NCBI GenBank assembly: GCA_001917905.1
Contig: MNEX01000144.1
Coordinates: forward strand, 7,239 to 40,048
Direction of reading: 5' to 3'
Length of the DNA stretch: 32,810 bases
Source: Acidobacteria bacterium 13_1_40CM_65_14
GTDB lineage: Bacteria; Acidobacteriota; Vicinamibacteria; Vicinamibacterales; CAVVIG01
Positions 1 through 7,194 of this stretch are shown here, one piece after another. The notes beneath the pieces are model-generated. The model saw only the letters and a list, made by a program, of their open reading frames with translations, did no database searches and was not told the DNA's origin. The translations under genes and the position numbers were made by a program. The number at the start of each line of letters is the position of its first letter. The first letter of the stretch is position 1.

Positions 1-99
1 GACGGCATCAGCGCATCGCCGGCCGCGGCGGCCTGCTGCGCCAGCGCGTCGACCACGCCGGCGATCGCGCGCTGCAGGAGCGGGATCCGCCGCCGCAGG
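1..99. repeat. 99-bp exact direct copy of argH interior (copy 1, at window edge)
   Basis: Bases 1-99 match 962-1060 without a mismatch in the same orientation, and similarity stops at base 100 versus 1061. The copy sits at the extreme edge of the window and fuses to argH in a different reading frame, replacing the real argH C-terminus. The length equals a common assembler k-mer, so a graph-tip artefact is the simplest reading. Confidence 0.9.
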
Positions 100-1419
100 C
101 GCCGTCGACTGCGGAGTGTGCTTGGCGGCAACCGATACGCGGGGCGTCACACGCGTGACGACGTCCGCCTCGAACCGCTCGCTGGCGGCGCGCCATTCCT
201 CGAGCGACAACGACTCGAAATCACGGCCGTCCGCGATCAGCTTGCGAACCAGCGCGCCGACAATTTCATGCGCGCGACGGAATGGCACTCCGCGGCCAAC
301 CAGGTAGTCCGCAACATCGGTCGCCAGGAGCAAGCCCGATGCCGCGGCCGCCGCCCGTTCCCGATTGAGCGTCAGGCCGCTCACGACGGATCGGACGACG
401 AAAAGACATCCGCTCAACGTGTCTTCCGCACCGAAGACGGCCTCTTTGTCTTCCTGGAGATCTTTGTTGTAGCCGGTCGGCAGCCCCTTGATGGTCGTCA
501 GCAGTCCCACCAAGTGGCCAATCGCGCGACCGGATTTGCCCCGCACGAGCTCCAACGGGTCGGGGTTTTTCTTCTGCGGCATCATGCTGCTGCCGGTGCT
601 GAGCGCATCCGACAGCTCGAAGAAGCGATGCTCGTCGCCGCACAAGATGATGAGGTCCTCCGCCAGCCGGCTGAGATGCACCATCGTCATCGCGCACGTA
701 TAGAGGAACGTCGCCGCGAAGTCGCGATCTGACGAGGCGTCCATGCTGTTCTCGACCACGCGCGAGAAACCGAGGTCGCGAGCGAGGGCCTCGACGTCGA
801 TGCCGTAGGCGGTGCCGGCAACGGCGCCGCTGCCGAGCGGCAGGGCATCCGTTTCTTCCAGCGCGCCATTGAGGCGCGCATGATCGCGCCTGAGAGGGGC
901 GGCGTGCGACAGGAAAAAGTGCGCGACGAGGACCGGCTGTGCCGGCCGGAAATGCGTGAACGACGGCATCAGCGCATCGCCGGCCGCGGCGGCCTGCTGC
1001 GCCAGCGCGTCGACCACGCCGGCGATCGCGCGCTGCAGGAGCGGGATCCGCCGCCGCAGGTAGAGCCTGAGATCGAGCGACACCTGCTCGTTGCGCGACC
1101 GGCCTGTATGCAGCCGCCGCCCGGCATCGCCGAGCCGCTCGACGAGCACGCGCTCGACAAAGCTGTGCACGTCTTCGTCGGGGCCGTCGACCCATGCCGG
1201 ATTCGATCGTCCTTCGTCGAGGATCGCCGTCAACGTCTGCTCGATCTGGCGCGCCTCGTCGGCCGGCAGCACACCCGCCTTTGCCAGCGCCCGCGCCCAT
1301 GCGACGCTGCCCGTCACGTCGTCTTCGAAGAAACGGCGGTCGAAGCGGAACGAGGATCCCCACTCGAGTGTGGCAGCGTCGGGAGCATTCTCGAACCGAC
1401 CAGACCACAGCGTAGTCAT
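1..1419 (-). CDS. argH: Argininosuccinate lyase (3' end missing or misassembled)
   Basis: Catalyses the last step of arginine synthesis, splitting argininosuccinate into arginine and fumarate in the cytoplasm. The ATG at 1419 is preceded by GGAGG four bases upstream and begins MTTLWSGRFE, as in the family. The fumarate-lyase signature GSSMMPQKKNPD lies near residues 275-286, and HTGRSRNEQV and SSDRDF are also present. Exactly 440 codons read normally down to position 100, ending in a recognisable family C-terminus (VAAKHTPQSTAP), about 20 residues short of the usual end. From 99 to 1 the frame enters a copy of internal argH sequence in the wrong frame, giving Arg/Ala-rich nonsense without a stop. 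It lies 35 bp downstream of the argG homologue, in one leftward operon with argR. Identity is secure; the 3' end is not. Confidence 0.93.
   Translation of the reverse strand, partial: MTTLWSGRFENAPDAATLEWGSSFRFDRRFFEDDVTGSVAWARALAKAGVLPADEARQIEQTLTAILDEGRSNPAWVDGPDEDVHSFVERVLVERLGDAGRRLHTGRSRNEQVSLDLRLYLRRRIPLLQRAIAGVVDALAQQAAAAGDALMPSFTHFRPAQPVLVAHFFLSHAAPLRRDHARLNGALEETDALPLGSGAVAGTAYGIDVEALARDLGFSRVVENSMDASSDRDFAATFLYTCAMTMVHLSRLAEDLIILCGDEHRFFELSDALSTGSSMMPQKKNPDPLELVRGKSGRAIGHLVGLLTTIKGLPTGYNKDLQEDKEAVFGAEDTLSGCLFVVRSVVSGLTLNRERAAAAASGLLLATDVADYLVGRGVPFRRAHEIVGALVRKLIADGRDFESLSLEEWRAASERFEADVVTRVTPRVSVAAKHTPQSTAPAAADPAPAARDRRRGRRAGAAGRRGRRCADAV
962..1060. repeat. 99-bp exact direct copy of argH interior (copy 2, native)
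   Basis: This is the in-frame copy, encoding normal ArgH sequence (LRRRIPLLQRAIAGVV and following). It is the probable source of the duplicate at 1-99. Confidence 0.88.
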
Positions 1420-1454
1420 CAGCCTCCAGTCAACAGTCGAGTCGCAGTCGCCAG

Positions 1455-2417
1455 TCAGGCTTTCGCCGTGGCGGTGAAGATCAGCTTGCGGACCGGCGTC
1501 GCGACGCCGGCGTCGGCGGCTGACGCGCGGCGGTCCACGATCGCGCAGTCGCCCTTGAACAGCTCGAGGCGAACGACGCCGCTGACACCGCCCTGGACCT
1601 TGTCGACGTACGCCTCCAGCGCCTCGCGCAGCGGCGTGAACCACGATCCCTGCTCGATGATGTCGGCGAGCTGACGGCTGACGCTCCGCGAAAAGGCATC
1701 GGCCTGCCCGGTGATGGTCAGCGTCTGCAGGTCCTTGTGCGCGGCGTGCAGCACGATGGCTGCGGGAGATTCGAGCGCGTCGCTGCGGCCGACGCCGTGA
1801 GCGCCGGCGATGATGTCGAGGCTGCCCACCAGATCGACGAGCGGCATCGCGATGCCGTTGATGGCCGCCGGCGCGCCGCGGGTGAACGTGATGTCGACAA
1901 ACGCGGGCTCGTCGGGACACTCGCCAGGCGATTTCGCCGCGACGCCGAGGCGGTCGAACGCTCCAGTCTGCGCGTGTGCGAGCACCGGCACGTCGGGCGA
2001 GAGCATGATGACGTCAATCGCCGGGCCGAGCGCTCGCACGGCCAGGCTGATCTGCGGATCGCCGGCCCGCGCTCCGTGCGCGACCGCTGAGGTCTGCTCG
2101 ATGGCGGCAATCTCGACGAGCTTCTGCGCGATGAGCGGGCGGCTGAGCACGTTCGCTCGCGACCGGCGGTCGTCGTACAGCGCATCGGCCTTCAACGCGG
2201 GGATGAGATAGTGCCGGGCGAATTCGTCGCGCACGTCGAGCACGTGCGCGCGGATGGCGCCGAGCGCCAGGGCGCGGTCGCGCGCAGCCTCGAGATCGCC
2301 GCCCTGCCCGATATCCAGCGTGAGCGCGACGACTTCGGCGGCATAGGTTTCGGCCAGCCACGGGATTGCCGTCGAGCTCCGCACACCGCCTGAGTACGCA
2401 AGGACGATTCGTTGCAT
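1455..2417 (-). CDS. argG: Divergent, shortened argininosuccinate synthase homologue
   Basis: Related to argininosuccinate synthase, which joins citrulline and aspartate with ATP. Family features are clear: AYSGG (residues 7-11), DIGQGGDLEAAR (35-46), SRPLIAQKLVEIA (92-104), HGVGRSD (207-213) and WFTPLREALEAYVD (259-272). At 320 residues it is about 80 shorter than usual. LDTS of the P-loop is VRSS (12-15). The CTGKGNDQxRFE substrate segment reads ARAGDPQISLA (116-126). The GTS before ARP is replaced by ANV (88-90). The middle SIDxNLWGRSxExG block is absent, and about 13 residues of the NRxVGxKSRGxYE segment are deleted. It lies between argR and argH in the right operon position, so it may be an altered, partner-dependent or decaying ArgG. 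No second argG is in this window. Family membership is sure; activity is doubtful. Confidence 0.8.
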   Translation of the reverse strand: MQRIVLAYSGGVRSSTAIPWLAETYAAEVVALTLDIGQGGDLEAARDRALALGAIRAHVLDVRDEFARHYLIPALKADALYDDRRSRANVLSRPLIAQKLVEIAAIEQTSAVAHGARAGDPQISLAVRALGPAIDVIMLSPDVPVLAHAQTGAFDRLGVAAKSPGECPDEPAFVDITFTRGAPAAINGIAMPLVDLVGSLDIIAGAHGVGRSDALESPAAIVLHAAHKDLQTLTITGQADAFSRSVSRQLADIIEQGSWFTPLREALEAYVDKVQGGVSGVVRLELFKGDCAIVDRRASAADAGVATPVRKLIFTATAKA

Positions 2418-2463
2418 CTCTTAGGCCTCAGCTCTTAGGGTCGCGAAATTACCGCCGCAACAT

Positions 2464-2545
2464 CTCCACCACAGCGGACACGGAGGACAGGAGGTTCAAA
2501 CCTGACGACAGAGTACATTGCCTCTGTGTCCTCCGTGGTGGCGAG
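2464..2545. repeat. Imperfect palindromic intergenic element (GGAGGACAC type)
   Basis: The argR-argG gap holds a stem-loop with arms beginning CTCCACCAC and ending in its complement GTGGTGG, built from short units resembling GGACAC/GGAGGACA. One arm carries an extra unit of about nine bases. It is the same family as the hairpin between argC and argB. It could attenuate or terminate between argR and the argG homologue. No other feature is seen in the gap. Confidence 0.7.
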
Positions 2546-2584
2546 TTGTCATGCTGCAGCGCGCTCTTAGCCCTTCTCAGGGGT

Positions 2585-3037
2585 TCACTCTGACGAATAC
2601 TCCTTCAACCGTTTCACCAACGCCGCCGCGCCGCGCGCGCCGCGCGCGATGACGAGAATCGTGTCGTCGCCCGCGATGGAGCCGACCTCTTCGGGAAGCT
2701 GCGCGCGATCGATCGCCTCGGCGAGCGCCTGCGCCTGTCCGCGGCCGGTCCGAATGACGACGAGCTGCTGCACGCGTTCGACGTTCCGCAGGAACGCGGC
2801 GACCGCGCGCTCGAGCGCCGTGAGCGCCGTCTCCGGATTCGGCGTGTCCACGCCCGGCCGCTGGTAGGCGCCGTCGCCCGAGCGCTTCACCAGACCGAGC
2901 TCCTTGATGTCGCGCGAAATGGTCGCCTGCGTCGCCTCGAAGCCGCGCTGATGGAGGCGGCGGCGCAGGAGCTCCTGGCTCTGGAGCGCCTCGCGATCGA
3001 TCAGTTCGAGGATGATGGCTTGCCGGCGCGCTTTCAT
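2585..3037 (-). CDS. argR: Arginine repressor
   Basis: Hexameric, arginine-dependent DNA-binding regulator of arginine genes. At 150 residues it has the family length. The N-terminal winged helix has the recognition segment ATQATISRDIKELGLVK (35-51). The C-terminal arginine-binding and oligomerisation domain ends in GSIAGDDTILVI (119-130), with the Asp pair at 124-125 that contacts arginine in characterised ArgR. It is transcribed divergently from argC, 72 bp away, with ARG-box-like palindromes between them, so it probably controls both directions including itself. There is no clear ribosome-binding site; the predicted transcript starts only about 8 bases before the ATG. Confidence 0.95.
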   Translation of the reverse strand: MKARRQAIILELIDREALQSQELLRRRLHQRGFEATQATISRDIKELGLVKRSGDGAYQRPGVDTPNPETALTALERAVAAFLRNVERVQQLVVIRTGRGQAQALAEAIDRAQLPEEVGSIAGDDTILVIARGARGAAALVKRLKEYSSE

Positions 3038-3047
3038 CAGAGCGAGC

Positions 3048-3061
3048 GATGAGTATACATC
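3048..3061 (-). promoter_or_regulatory. Candidate ARG box over the argR -10 region
   Basis: The palindrome GATGAGTATACATC has arms GATG/CATC around an AT core, close to the TGAAT-type half sites of ARG boxes. On the minus strand TATACT (3057 to 3052) makes a good -10, placing the argR start about 8 bases before its ATG. ArgR binding here would give autoregulation. Assigned by eye. Confidence 0.55.
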
Positions 3062-3069
3062 GATTTTTG

Positions 3070-3104
3070 TTGATCGAAATCATTACTTTGTGTATAAGTA
3101 TGCT
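3070..3104 (+). promoter_or_regulatory. argC promoter with overlapping ARG-box-like site
   Basis: TTGATC (3070-3075) and TATAAG (3093-3098) are separated by exactly 17 bases, a near-consensus sigma-70 promoter. The near-palindrome TGTATAAGTATGC (3091-3103) overlaps the -10 and resembles an ARG box, so bound ArgR would block polymerase. The start is predicted near 3105, five bases before the upstream argC ATG. The stretch is strikingly AT-rich for this window. Confidence 0.65.
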
Positions 3105-3109
3105 TCCCG

Positions 3110-4183
3110 ATGCATAGTGCCGTCCAGCCCGTTCGCGCGGCCCCGGCGTCACGCTCACACGGCGCGACACCGTCGCCCGCGGCGCCGGTGTCGCCGACGA
3201 AGATCGCGATTGCAGGCGCCACCGGATACACCGGTCAGGAGCTGCTGCGCCTGCTCGCGCGTCATCCATCCGTGCAGATCACCGCGGCGACGTCCTCGGG
3301 CTCGACGTCGGCCTCCGCGCGGAAGCTGCCGGCGCTGACGCGCGTCTGGAACGGGACCATCACGCCGCTCGCGCCCGAGACGCTCGCGCGCGACGCGGAG
3401 ATCGTGTTCCTCGCGCTCCCCGATTCGGCGGCGGCCGAGATCGCGCCCTCGCTCGTCGACGCCGGCGTTCGCGTCATCGATCTGTCGGGCGCCTTCCGGC
3501 TGCGCGACGCGGACGTGCGGGCGCGGTGGTATCCCGAAACGCACCGGCTGCCGGCAGGCGTCGCGTACGGGCTGACGGAGCGCGAGCGCGACGCGGTGGC
3601 GCGCGCGCCGCTCGTGGCGAATCCGGGCTGCTATCCGACGGCGACCCTCCTCGCGCTTGCGCCGCTCGCGGATGCCGGGTTGCTCGTCGCCGGCGCCGAC
3701 GTCATCGTCGACGCCAAATCCGGCGTGTCGGGCGCCGGCAAGACGCCGTCCGAGCGGACGCACTTCTCGGAGTGCCACGGCAGTCTCTCGGCATACGGCG
3801 TGTTCAATCACCGGCACGGCGCTGAAATCGAGGAGGGCGTCGGACGCACCGTGACGTTCACACCGCACCTGGTGCCGCTCGACCGCGGCATCCTCTCGAC
3901 CATCTACGTCCGCGTGCCGCCGGGCACGACCGAGGAGGCGATCGGCGATGTGTTCGAGCGCGCGTACAAGGACGCGACGTTCGTACGGCTGGTCGGATCG
4001 TCGCTCCCGGAAATCAAGCACGTCGCGCACACGAACTTCTGCGACATCGGCTGGCGCGTCGATCCGTCGGGCCGCGCGATCCTCGTCTCGGTGATCGACA
4101 ACCTGCTGAAAGGCGCGTCGGGGCAGGCCGTGCAGAACATGAACGTGATGCTGGGTCTCGACGAGCGGACGGGTTTGTTGTGA
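3110..4183 (+). CDS. argC: N-acetyl-gamma-glutamyl-phosphate reductase
   Basis: NADPH-dependent reduction of N-acetylglutamyl phosphate, third step to ornithine. The Rossmann motif GATGYTGQE is at residues 36-44 and the catalytic Cys at 174 in NPGCYPTA; GVSGAGK and PHLVPLDRGIL are also family signatures. The frame is 357 residues from ATG 3110, but conserved sequence begins only at KIAIAGATG, so the first 26 Ala/Pro-rich residues are unlike the family. GTG 3188 is an alternative start, though without a good ribosome-binding site. From the predicted transcript start, ATG 3110 would be almost leaderless. First gene of the rightward arg run. Confidence 0.94.
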   Translation: MHSAVQPVRAAPASRSHGATPSPAAPVSPTKIAIAGATGYTGQELLRLLARHPSVQITAATSSGSTSASARKLPALTRVWNGTITPLAPETLARDAEIVFLALPDSAAAEIAPSLVDAGVRVIDLSGAFRLRDADVRARWYPETHRLPAGVAYGLTERERDAVARAPLVANPGCYPTATLLALAPLADAGLLVAGADVIVDAKSGVSGAGKTPSERTHFSECHGSLSAYGVFNHRHGAEIEEGVGRTVTFTPHLVPLDRGILSTIYVRVPPGTTEEAIGDVFERAYKDATFVRLVGSSLPEIKHVAHTNFCDIGWRVDPSGRAILVSVIDNLLKGASGQAVQNMNVMLGLDERTGLL

Positions 4184-4188
4184 TCGCG

Positions 4189-4249
4189 AAGCTCTCCACC
4201 ACGATCGTCAAGCTCTCCGCCACGATCGTGAAGCTCTCCACCACGGGGG
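4189..4249. repeat. Three tandem 21-bp units
   Basis: The unit AAGCTCTCCACCACGATCGT(C) occurs at 4189-4209, with small changes at 4210-4230, and its first half again at 4231-4249, where it runs into the hairpin. It lies just downstream of the argC stop. No coding role is visible. Confidence 0.8.
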
Positions 4250-4321
4250 ACACGGAGGACGCGGAGGTAAACACGTACAAGACCGATCGTCCGTGTCCCC
4301 CGTGTCCTCGGTGGTGGAGAG
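4234..4321. repeat. Long hairpin between argC and argB
   Basis: 32-base arms at 4234-4265 and 4290-4321 (CTCTCCACCAC...GGACACGG and complement) pair with about four mismatches around a 24-base loop. Same family as 2464-2545. It ends 12 bases before the argB ribosome-binding site, so it could reduce read-through or stabilise processed ends in the arg transcript. There is no run of T after it. Confidence 0.8.
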
Positions 4322-4343
4322 TTTTGACAGAGTGGAGCGTGAC

Positions 4344-5306
4344 GTGGCGGTGACGTCCGCGCGTCCCCTAGTCCTGAAGCTCGGCGGCGAGCTCCTCGAG
4401 GATCGCGGCAATCTCGCGGCTGTGGTCGCCGGCGTGGCTTCGATCGTCAAGTCGGGCGCGCCCGTCGTGATGATCCATGGCGGCGGGAAAGAGATCGACG
4501 CGGCGCTCAAGCGCGCCGGCATCGAGACGCGTCAGGTCGACGGCCTGCGCATCACTGACGAAGCGACACTCGACGTGGTCGTCGCGGTACTGGCCGGCGC
4601 GGTGAACACGCGGCTGGTCGCGGCGCTCAACGCGGCGAAGGTGAGCGCCGTGGGATTGACGGGCGCCGACGCGAGCTGCGGCCTGTCGGACCAAGCGGCC
4701 CCGCATCGCGCGGTGGATGGCCGGCTGGTGGATCTCGGGCGCGTGGGCGTGCCGTGTGGCGACACCGACATGCGGCTGCTGCAGACGCTGATGAAGGACG
4801 GCTTCGTTCCCGTGCTCGCGTGCATCGGCATGGGGCGCGAGGGTCAGTTGTTCAACGTCAACGCCGATACATTGGCTGGGCATCTCGCGGCGCGGCTCGG
4901 CGCACGGCGACTCGTGATGGCGGGAACGACCGCCGGAGTCCTCGGCGACAACGGCGCGACACTCCCGGTGCTCGACGCGCCGGCCATCGCGGCGCTCGTC
5001 GCCCAAGGCACCGCGACCGCGGGGATGATCGCGAAGCTGCGCGCGTGCGAGCACGCGCTCGCGAACGGCGTCGACGAAGTGGTGATTGTGGACGGCCGCA
5101 CCGAGTCGGCGCTCGTCGCAGCGGCGAACAGCGACGCGCCGAACGCGGCGACGCGGATCACGGGCAGGCCTGAAGGCCTGCGCTACCGAAGCATGAGCAC
5201 CGGCGAGATCAACTGTCTTGGACGTTCTGTTCTGGATACGCGCGAGCGCTGCGGCGCGAGCGTGTCAGCGAGCGGGGGTGGGGCCCCGCGAGAGATAAAA
5301 AAATGA
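4344..5306 (+). CDS. argB: Acetylglutamate kinase with repeat-derived tail
   Basis: Phosphorylates N-acetylglutamate with ATP, usually the arginine-inhibited step. Amino-acid-kinase features: VLKLGGELLE near the N-terminus, MIHGGGKEID, GLRITDEATLDVV and NVNADTLAGHLA. GTG 4344 has GGAG six bases upstream and starts close to the first conserved strand; the frame is open up to 4293, but that part is intergenic hairpin. Length is 320 residues. Family homology ends around ATRITGR (near 5166). The last 45 or so residues come from a GCAGGCC/GGCCTGC palindrome and a GGGGTGGGGCCCC element, not from kinase sequence. Its stop overlaps the argD ATG (ATGA), so translation is coupled. Confidence 0.93.
   Translation: MAVTSARPLVLKLGGELLEDRGNLAAVVAGVASIVKSGAPVVMIHGGGKEIDAALKRAGIETRQVDGLRITDEATLDVVVAVLAGAVNTRLVAALNAAKVSAVGLTGADASCGLSDQAAPHRAVDGRLVDLGRVGVPCGDTDMRLLQTLMKDGFVPVLACIGMGREGQLFNVNADTLAGHLAARLGARRLVMAGTTAGVLGDNGATLPVLDAPAIAALVAQGTATAGMIAKLRACEHALANGVDEVVIVDGRTESALVAAANSDAPNAATRITGRPEGLRYRSMSTGEINCLGRSVLDTRERCGASVSASGGGAPREIKK
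5164..5181. repeat. Small palindrome inside argB tail
   Basis: GCAGGCC-TGAA-GGCCTGC forms a perfect 7-bp stem, translated as part of the ArgB tail and lying at the end of kinase homology. I recall similar palindromes followed by GCTAC as dispersed repeats in related genomes, from memory only. Confidence 0.6.
5250..5302. repeat. Partial GGGGTGGGGCCCC element at argB/argD junction
   Basis: Contains GTGTCAGCG, the palindromic core GCGGGGGTGGGGCCCCGC and a run of seven A. The same parts occur in the same order at 15044-15275 and inverted near 12281-12365 and 18391-18477. It supplies the last residues of ArgB and the A-rich stretch just before the argD ATG. Confidence 0.65.
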
Positions 5307-6508
5307 CGATGGTCCTTGACGATGTGATCGCGCGCGAGTCGCGGCATGTGCTCCAGACGTATCGCCGCAACGCGGTGACGTTCGTCCGCGGGCAGGGCGT
5401 GCGACTCTGGGACGCGGACGGCCGCGAGTACCTCGACCTGCTGTCGGGCATCGGCGTCGCCGCGCTGGGACATGCGCACCCGGCGCTGACGCGCGCGATT
5501 ACGGACCAAGCGCAAACGCTGCTGCACACGTCGAACCTGTTCTATCACCCGTATCAGGGGCAGCTCGCGGAGCGATTGGCGAACCTCTCGGGGCTGCAGC
5601 GCGCGTTTTTCTGCAACAGCGGCACCGAAGCGGTCGAAGCGTGCCTGAAGTTCGCGCGCCGCTACTGGCACACGAAGGGCGAGCCGCGCGCCGAGTTCAT
5701 CGCGCTCGAGGAATCGTTTCACGGCCGCACGTTCGGATCGCTCTCGGTCACATCCGACGCGCATTACCGCGCGCCGTTCGAGCCGCTGCTCCCGACCGTC
5801 AAGTTCGTGCCCGTCAACGAACCGAATGCGATCAAGGCCGCGGTGACGCGATCGACCGCCGCCGTCATCGCCGAGCCGGTGCAGGGCGAAGGCGGCGTCC
5901 GTCCGCTGACGCCGGCGTTCGCGGCGGCCATTGCCGAAGCGTGCTCCAAGACGGGCGCGCTGCTCATCGCCGACGAAGTGCAGAGCGGACTCGGGCGCAC
6001 TGGGTATCCGTTCTACTTCGCCGCGCTCGGCCTCAAGCCGCATCTCGTGGCGGTCGGCAAGGCGCTCGGCGGCGGCGTGCCGATCGGCGCGACGCTCGTC
6101 AGCCAGGAGGTGGCGGACACGATCACGTTCGGCGATCACGGCAGCACTTACGGCGGCAACCTGCTCGCGTGCCGCGCGGCGCTGTGCGTGCTCGACGAGC
6201 TCGTCGGCGGCGGACTGCTGGCGCAGGTCGCGCGCGTCGGCCGTCATTTCGAACAGCGGTTGAAATCGATCGCCTCGAAGCACGCGATGGTCAGGCAGGT
6301 GCGCGGGATGGGTCTCATGTGGGGCCTCGAGATCGATCGCGACGCAACCCCCGTCGTGCCGGCCGCGCTGCAGCAGGGTGTCATCGTCAATCGCACGGCG
6401 GAAAGAGTCGTTCGGCTGCTGCCGCCACTCATCATCACGGAAGCGGACGCCGACGAAGCACTCGACCGTCTCGATGCGGCGCTGGGCGCCGTGGGAGCTG
6501 GCGCATGA
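5303..6508 (+). CDS. argD: Acetylornithine aminotransferase
   Basis: Class III PLP aminotransferase converting N-acetylglutamate semialdehyde to N-acetylornithine with glutamate as amino donor. NSGTEA (105-110) binds the PLP phosphate, IADEVQSGLGRTG (222-234) holds the PLP-ring Asp, and Lys253 in VGKALGGG forms the Schiff base. The 401-residue length is typical. The start overlaps the argB stop (ATGA) and its stop overlaps the argA start (ATGA). Related enzymes can also act on succinyl-diaminopimelate, which sequence cannot exclude. Confidence 0.95.
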   Translation: MTMVLDDVIARESRHVLQTYRRNAVTFVRGQGVRLWDADGREYLDLLSGIGVAALGHAHPALTRAITDQAQTLLHTSNLFYHPYQGQLAERLANLSGLQRAFFCNSGTEAVEACLKFARRYWHTKGEPRAEFIALEESFHGRTFGSLSVTSDAHYRAPFEPLLPTVKFVPVNEPNAIKAAVTRSTAAVIAEPVQGEGGVRPLTPAFAAAIAEACSKTGALLIADEVQSGLGRTGYPFYFAALGLKPHLVAVGKALGGGVPIGATLVSQEVADTITFGDHGSTYGGNLLACRAALCVLDELVGGGLLAQVARVGRHFEQRLKSIASKHAMVRQVRGMGLMWGLEIDRDATPVVPAALQQGVIVNRTAERVVRLLPPLIITEADADEALDRLDAALGAVGAGA

Positions 6509-7194
6509 CGAGTGTCCCGACTCCGAAGTTCGGTGACAAATTTTCCGGCGCGCGGCGCCCGGCTGGCAAGGCGCGACGACCGAGCATATCGGGAATATGT
6601 GAGGGAGGAGCAACGCAGCCAGACGGGATGCCCCGCCCGGAAAATGTCAGCGAACGTCGGAGTCTGGACACTCGAGGCCGCATCACGCTGCGGACCGCCG
6701 AGGCGGCCGACGCGAAGAAGCTGCACACGTTGATTCAGGCGAATCGCGAGGAAGGGCATCTGCTGCCGCGGACGCTCCACGAGCTCACGGCGCACGCGTC
6801 GCGGTTCGTCGTCGCGGTGCGGGGGCGCAGGATCGTCGGCTGCGCCGAGCTCGCGGCGCTCAGCGCGCACGTGGCCGAAGTGCGATCGCTCGCGGTGGAC
6901 GTCAACGCACGCGGCGGTCGCGTGGGCGTGATGATCGTCGACGAGCTGCGGCGCCGCGCGCGGCGCGAAGGCTTCGAGAAGCTCTGCGCATTCACGCATG
7001 CCCCCCGCTACTTCATCCACATGGGGTTCTCGATCGTGCCGCATCTGTGGCTGGCGGAAAAAATCTTCACGGACTGCGTGAAATGCCCGCAGTTCCGTCA
7101 GTGCGGTCAGTACGCGATGGTGGTCCCCCTCGATTCGGCGTTCGATGCCGAACGCGGCTACGGCGTTCCGGCGTCGCCCGCGCCCCTCGGATAA
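6505..7194 (+). CDS. argA: Short GNAT-type N-acetylglutamate synthase with mobile-element-derived leader
   Basis: Acetylates glutamate from acetyl-CoA, the first step of the pathway. The GNAT domain begins around residue 60 (ITLRTAEAADA). GHLLPRTLHEL, VRSLAVDV and the Cys cluster DCVKCPQFRQCGQYAM near the C-terminus match the single-domain synthases (Rv2747-like) rather than the kinase-fused E. coli enzyme. The acetyl-CoA loop reads RGGRVGV instead of the usual RGxGxG; classical ArgA also departs from the consensus. About the first 56 residues are translated from a palindromic element (6509-6674), so the native start may have been lost; ATG 6628, inside the element, is an alternative. With ArgJ next to it, this enzyme would mainly replenish acetyl groups. 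The stop overlaps the argJ start (TAATG). Confidence 0.88.
   Translation: MTSVPTPKFGDKFSGARRPAGKARRPSISGICEGGATQPDGMPRPENVSERRSLDTRGRITLRTAEAADAKKLHTLIQANREEGHLLPRTLHELTAHASRFVVAVRGRRIVGCAELAALSAHVAEVRSLAVDVNARGGRVGVMIVDELRRRARREGFEKLCAFTHAPRYFIHMGFSIVPHLWLAEKIFTDCVKCPQFRQCGQYAMVVPLDSAFDAERGYGVPASPAPLG
6509..6674. mobile_element. MITE-like element with about 40-bp inverted ends, inside argA
   Basis: Left end CGAGTGTCCCGACTCCGAAG (6509 on, to 6548) and right end (6637-6674) are inverted copies with few mismatches, both reaching TTTTCCGG inward. The 88-bp centre has no gene. The element is in frame with argA and contains its first codons after ATG 6505. No clear target duplication is seen. It resembles non-autonomous elements moved by a transposase encoded elsewhere. 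Confidence 0.8.

Noticed and set aside
266-1408. A 380-codon minus-strand frame within argH
   Set aside because: Frame-shifted reading of argH; Arg/Ala-rich and without motifs, while the correct frame holds GSSMMPQKKNPD.
4189-4249. Short tandem repeats that might suggest CRISPR
   Set aside because: The units are directly adjacent with no unique spacers, only three copies, and no cas genes are nearby.
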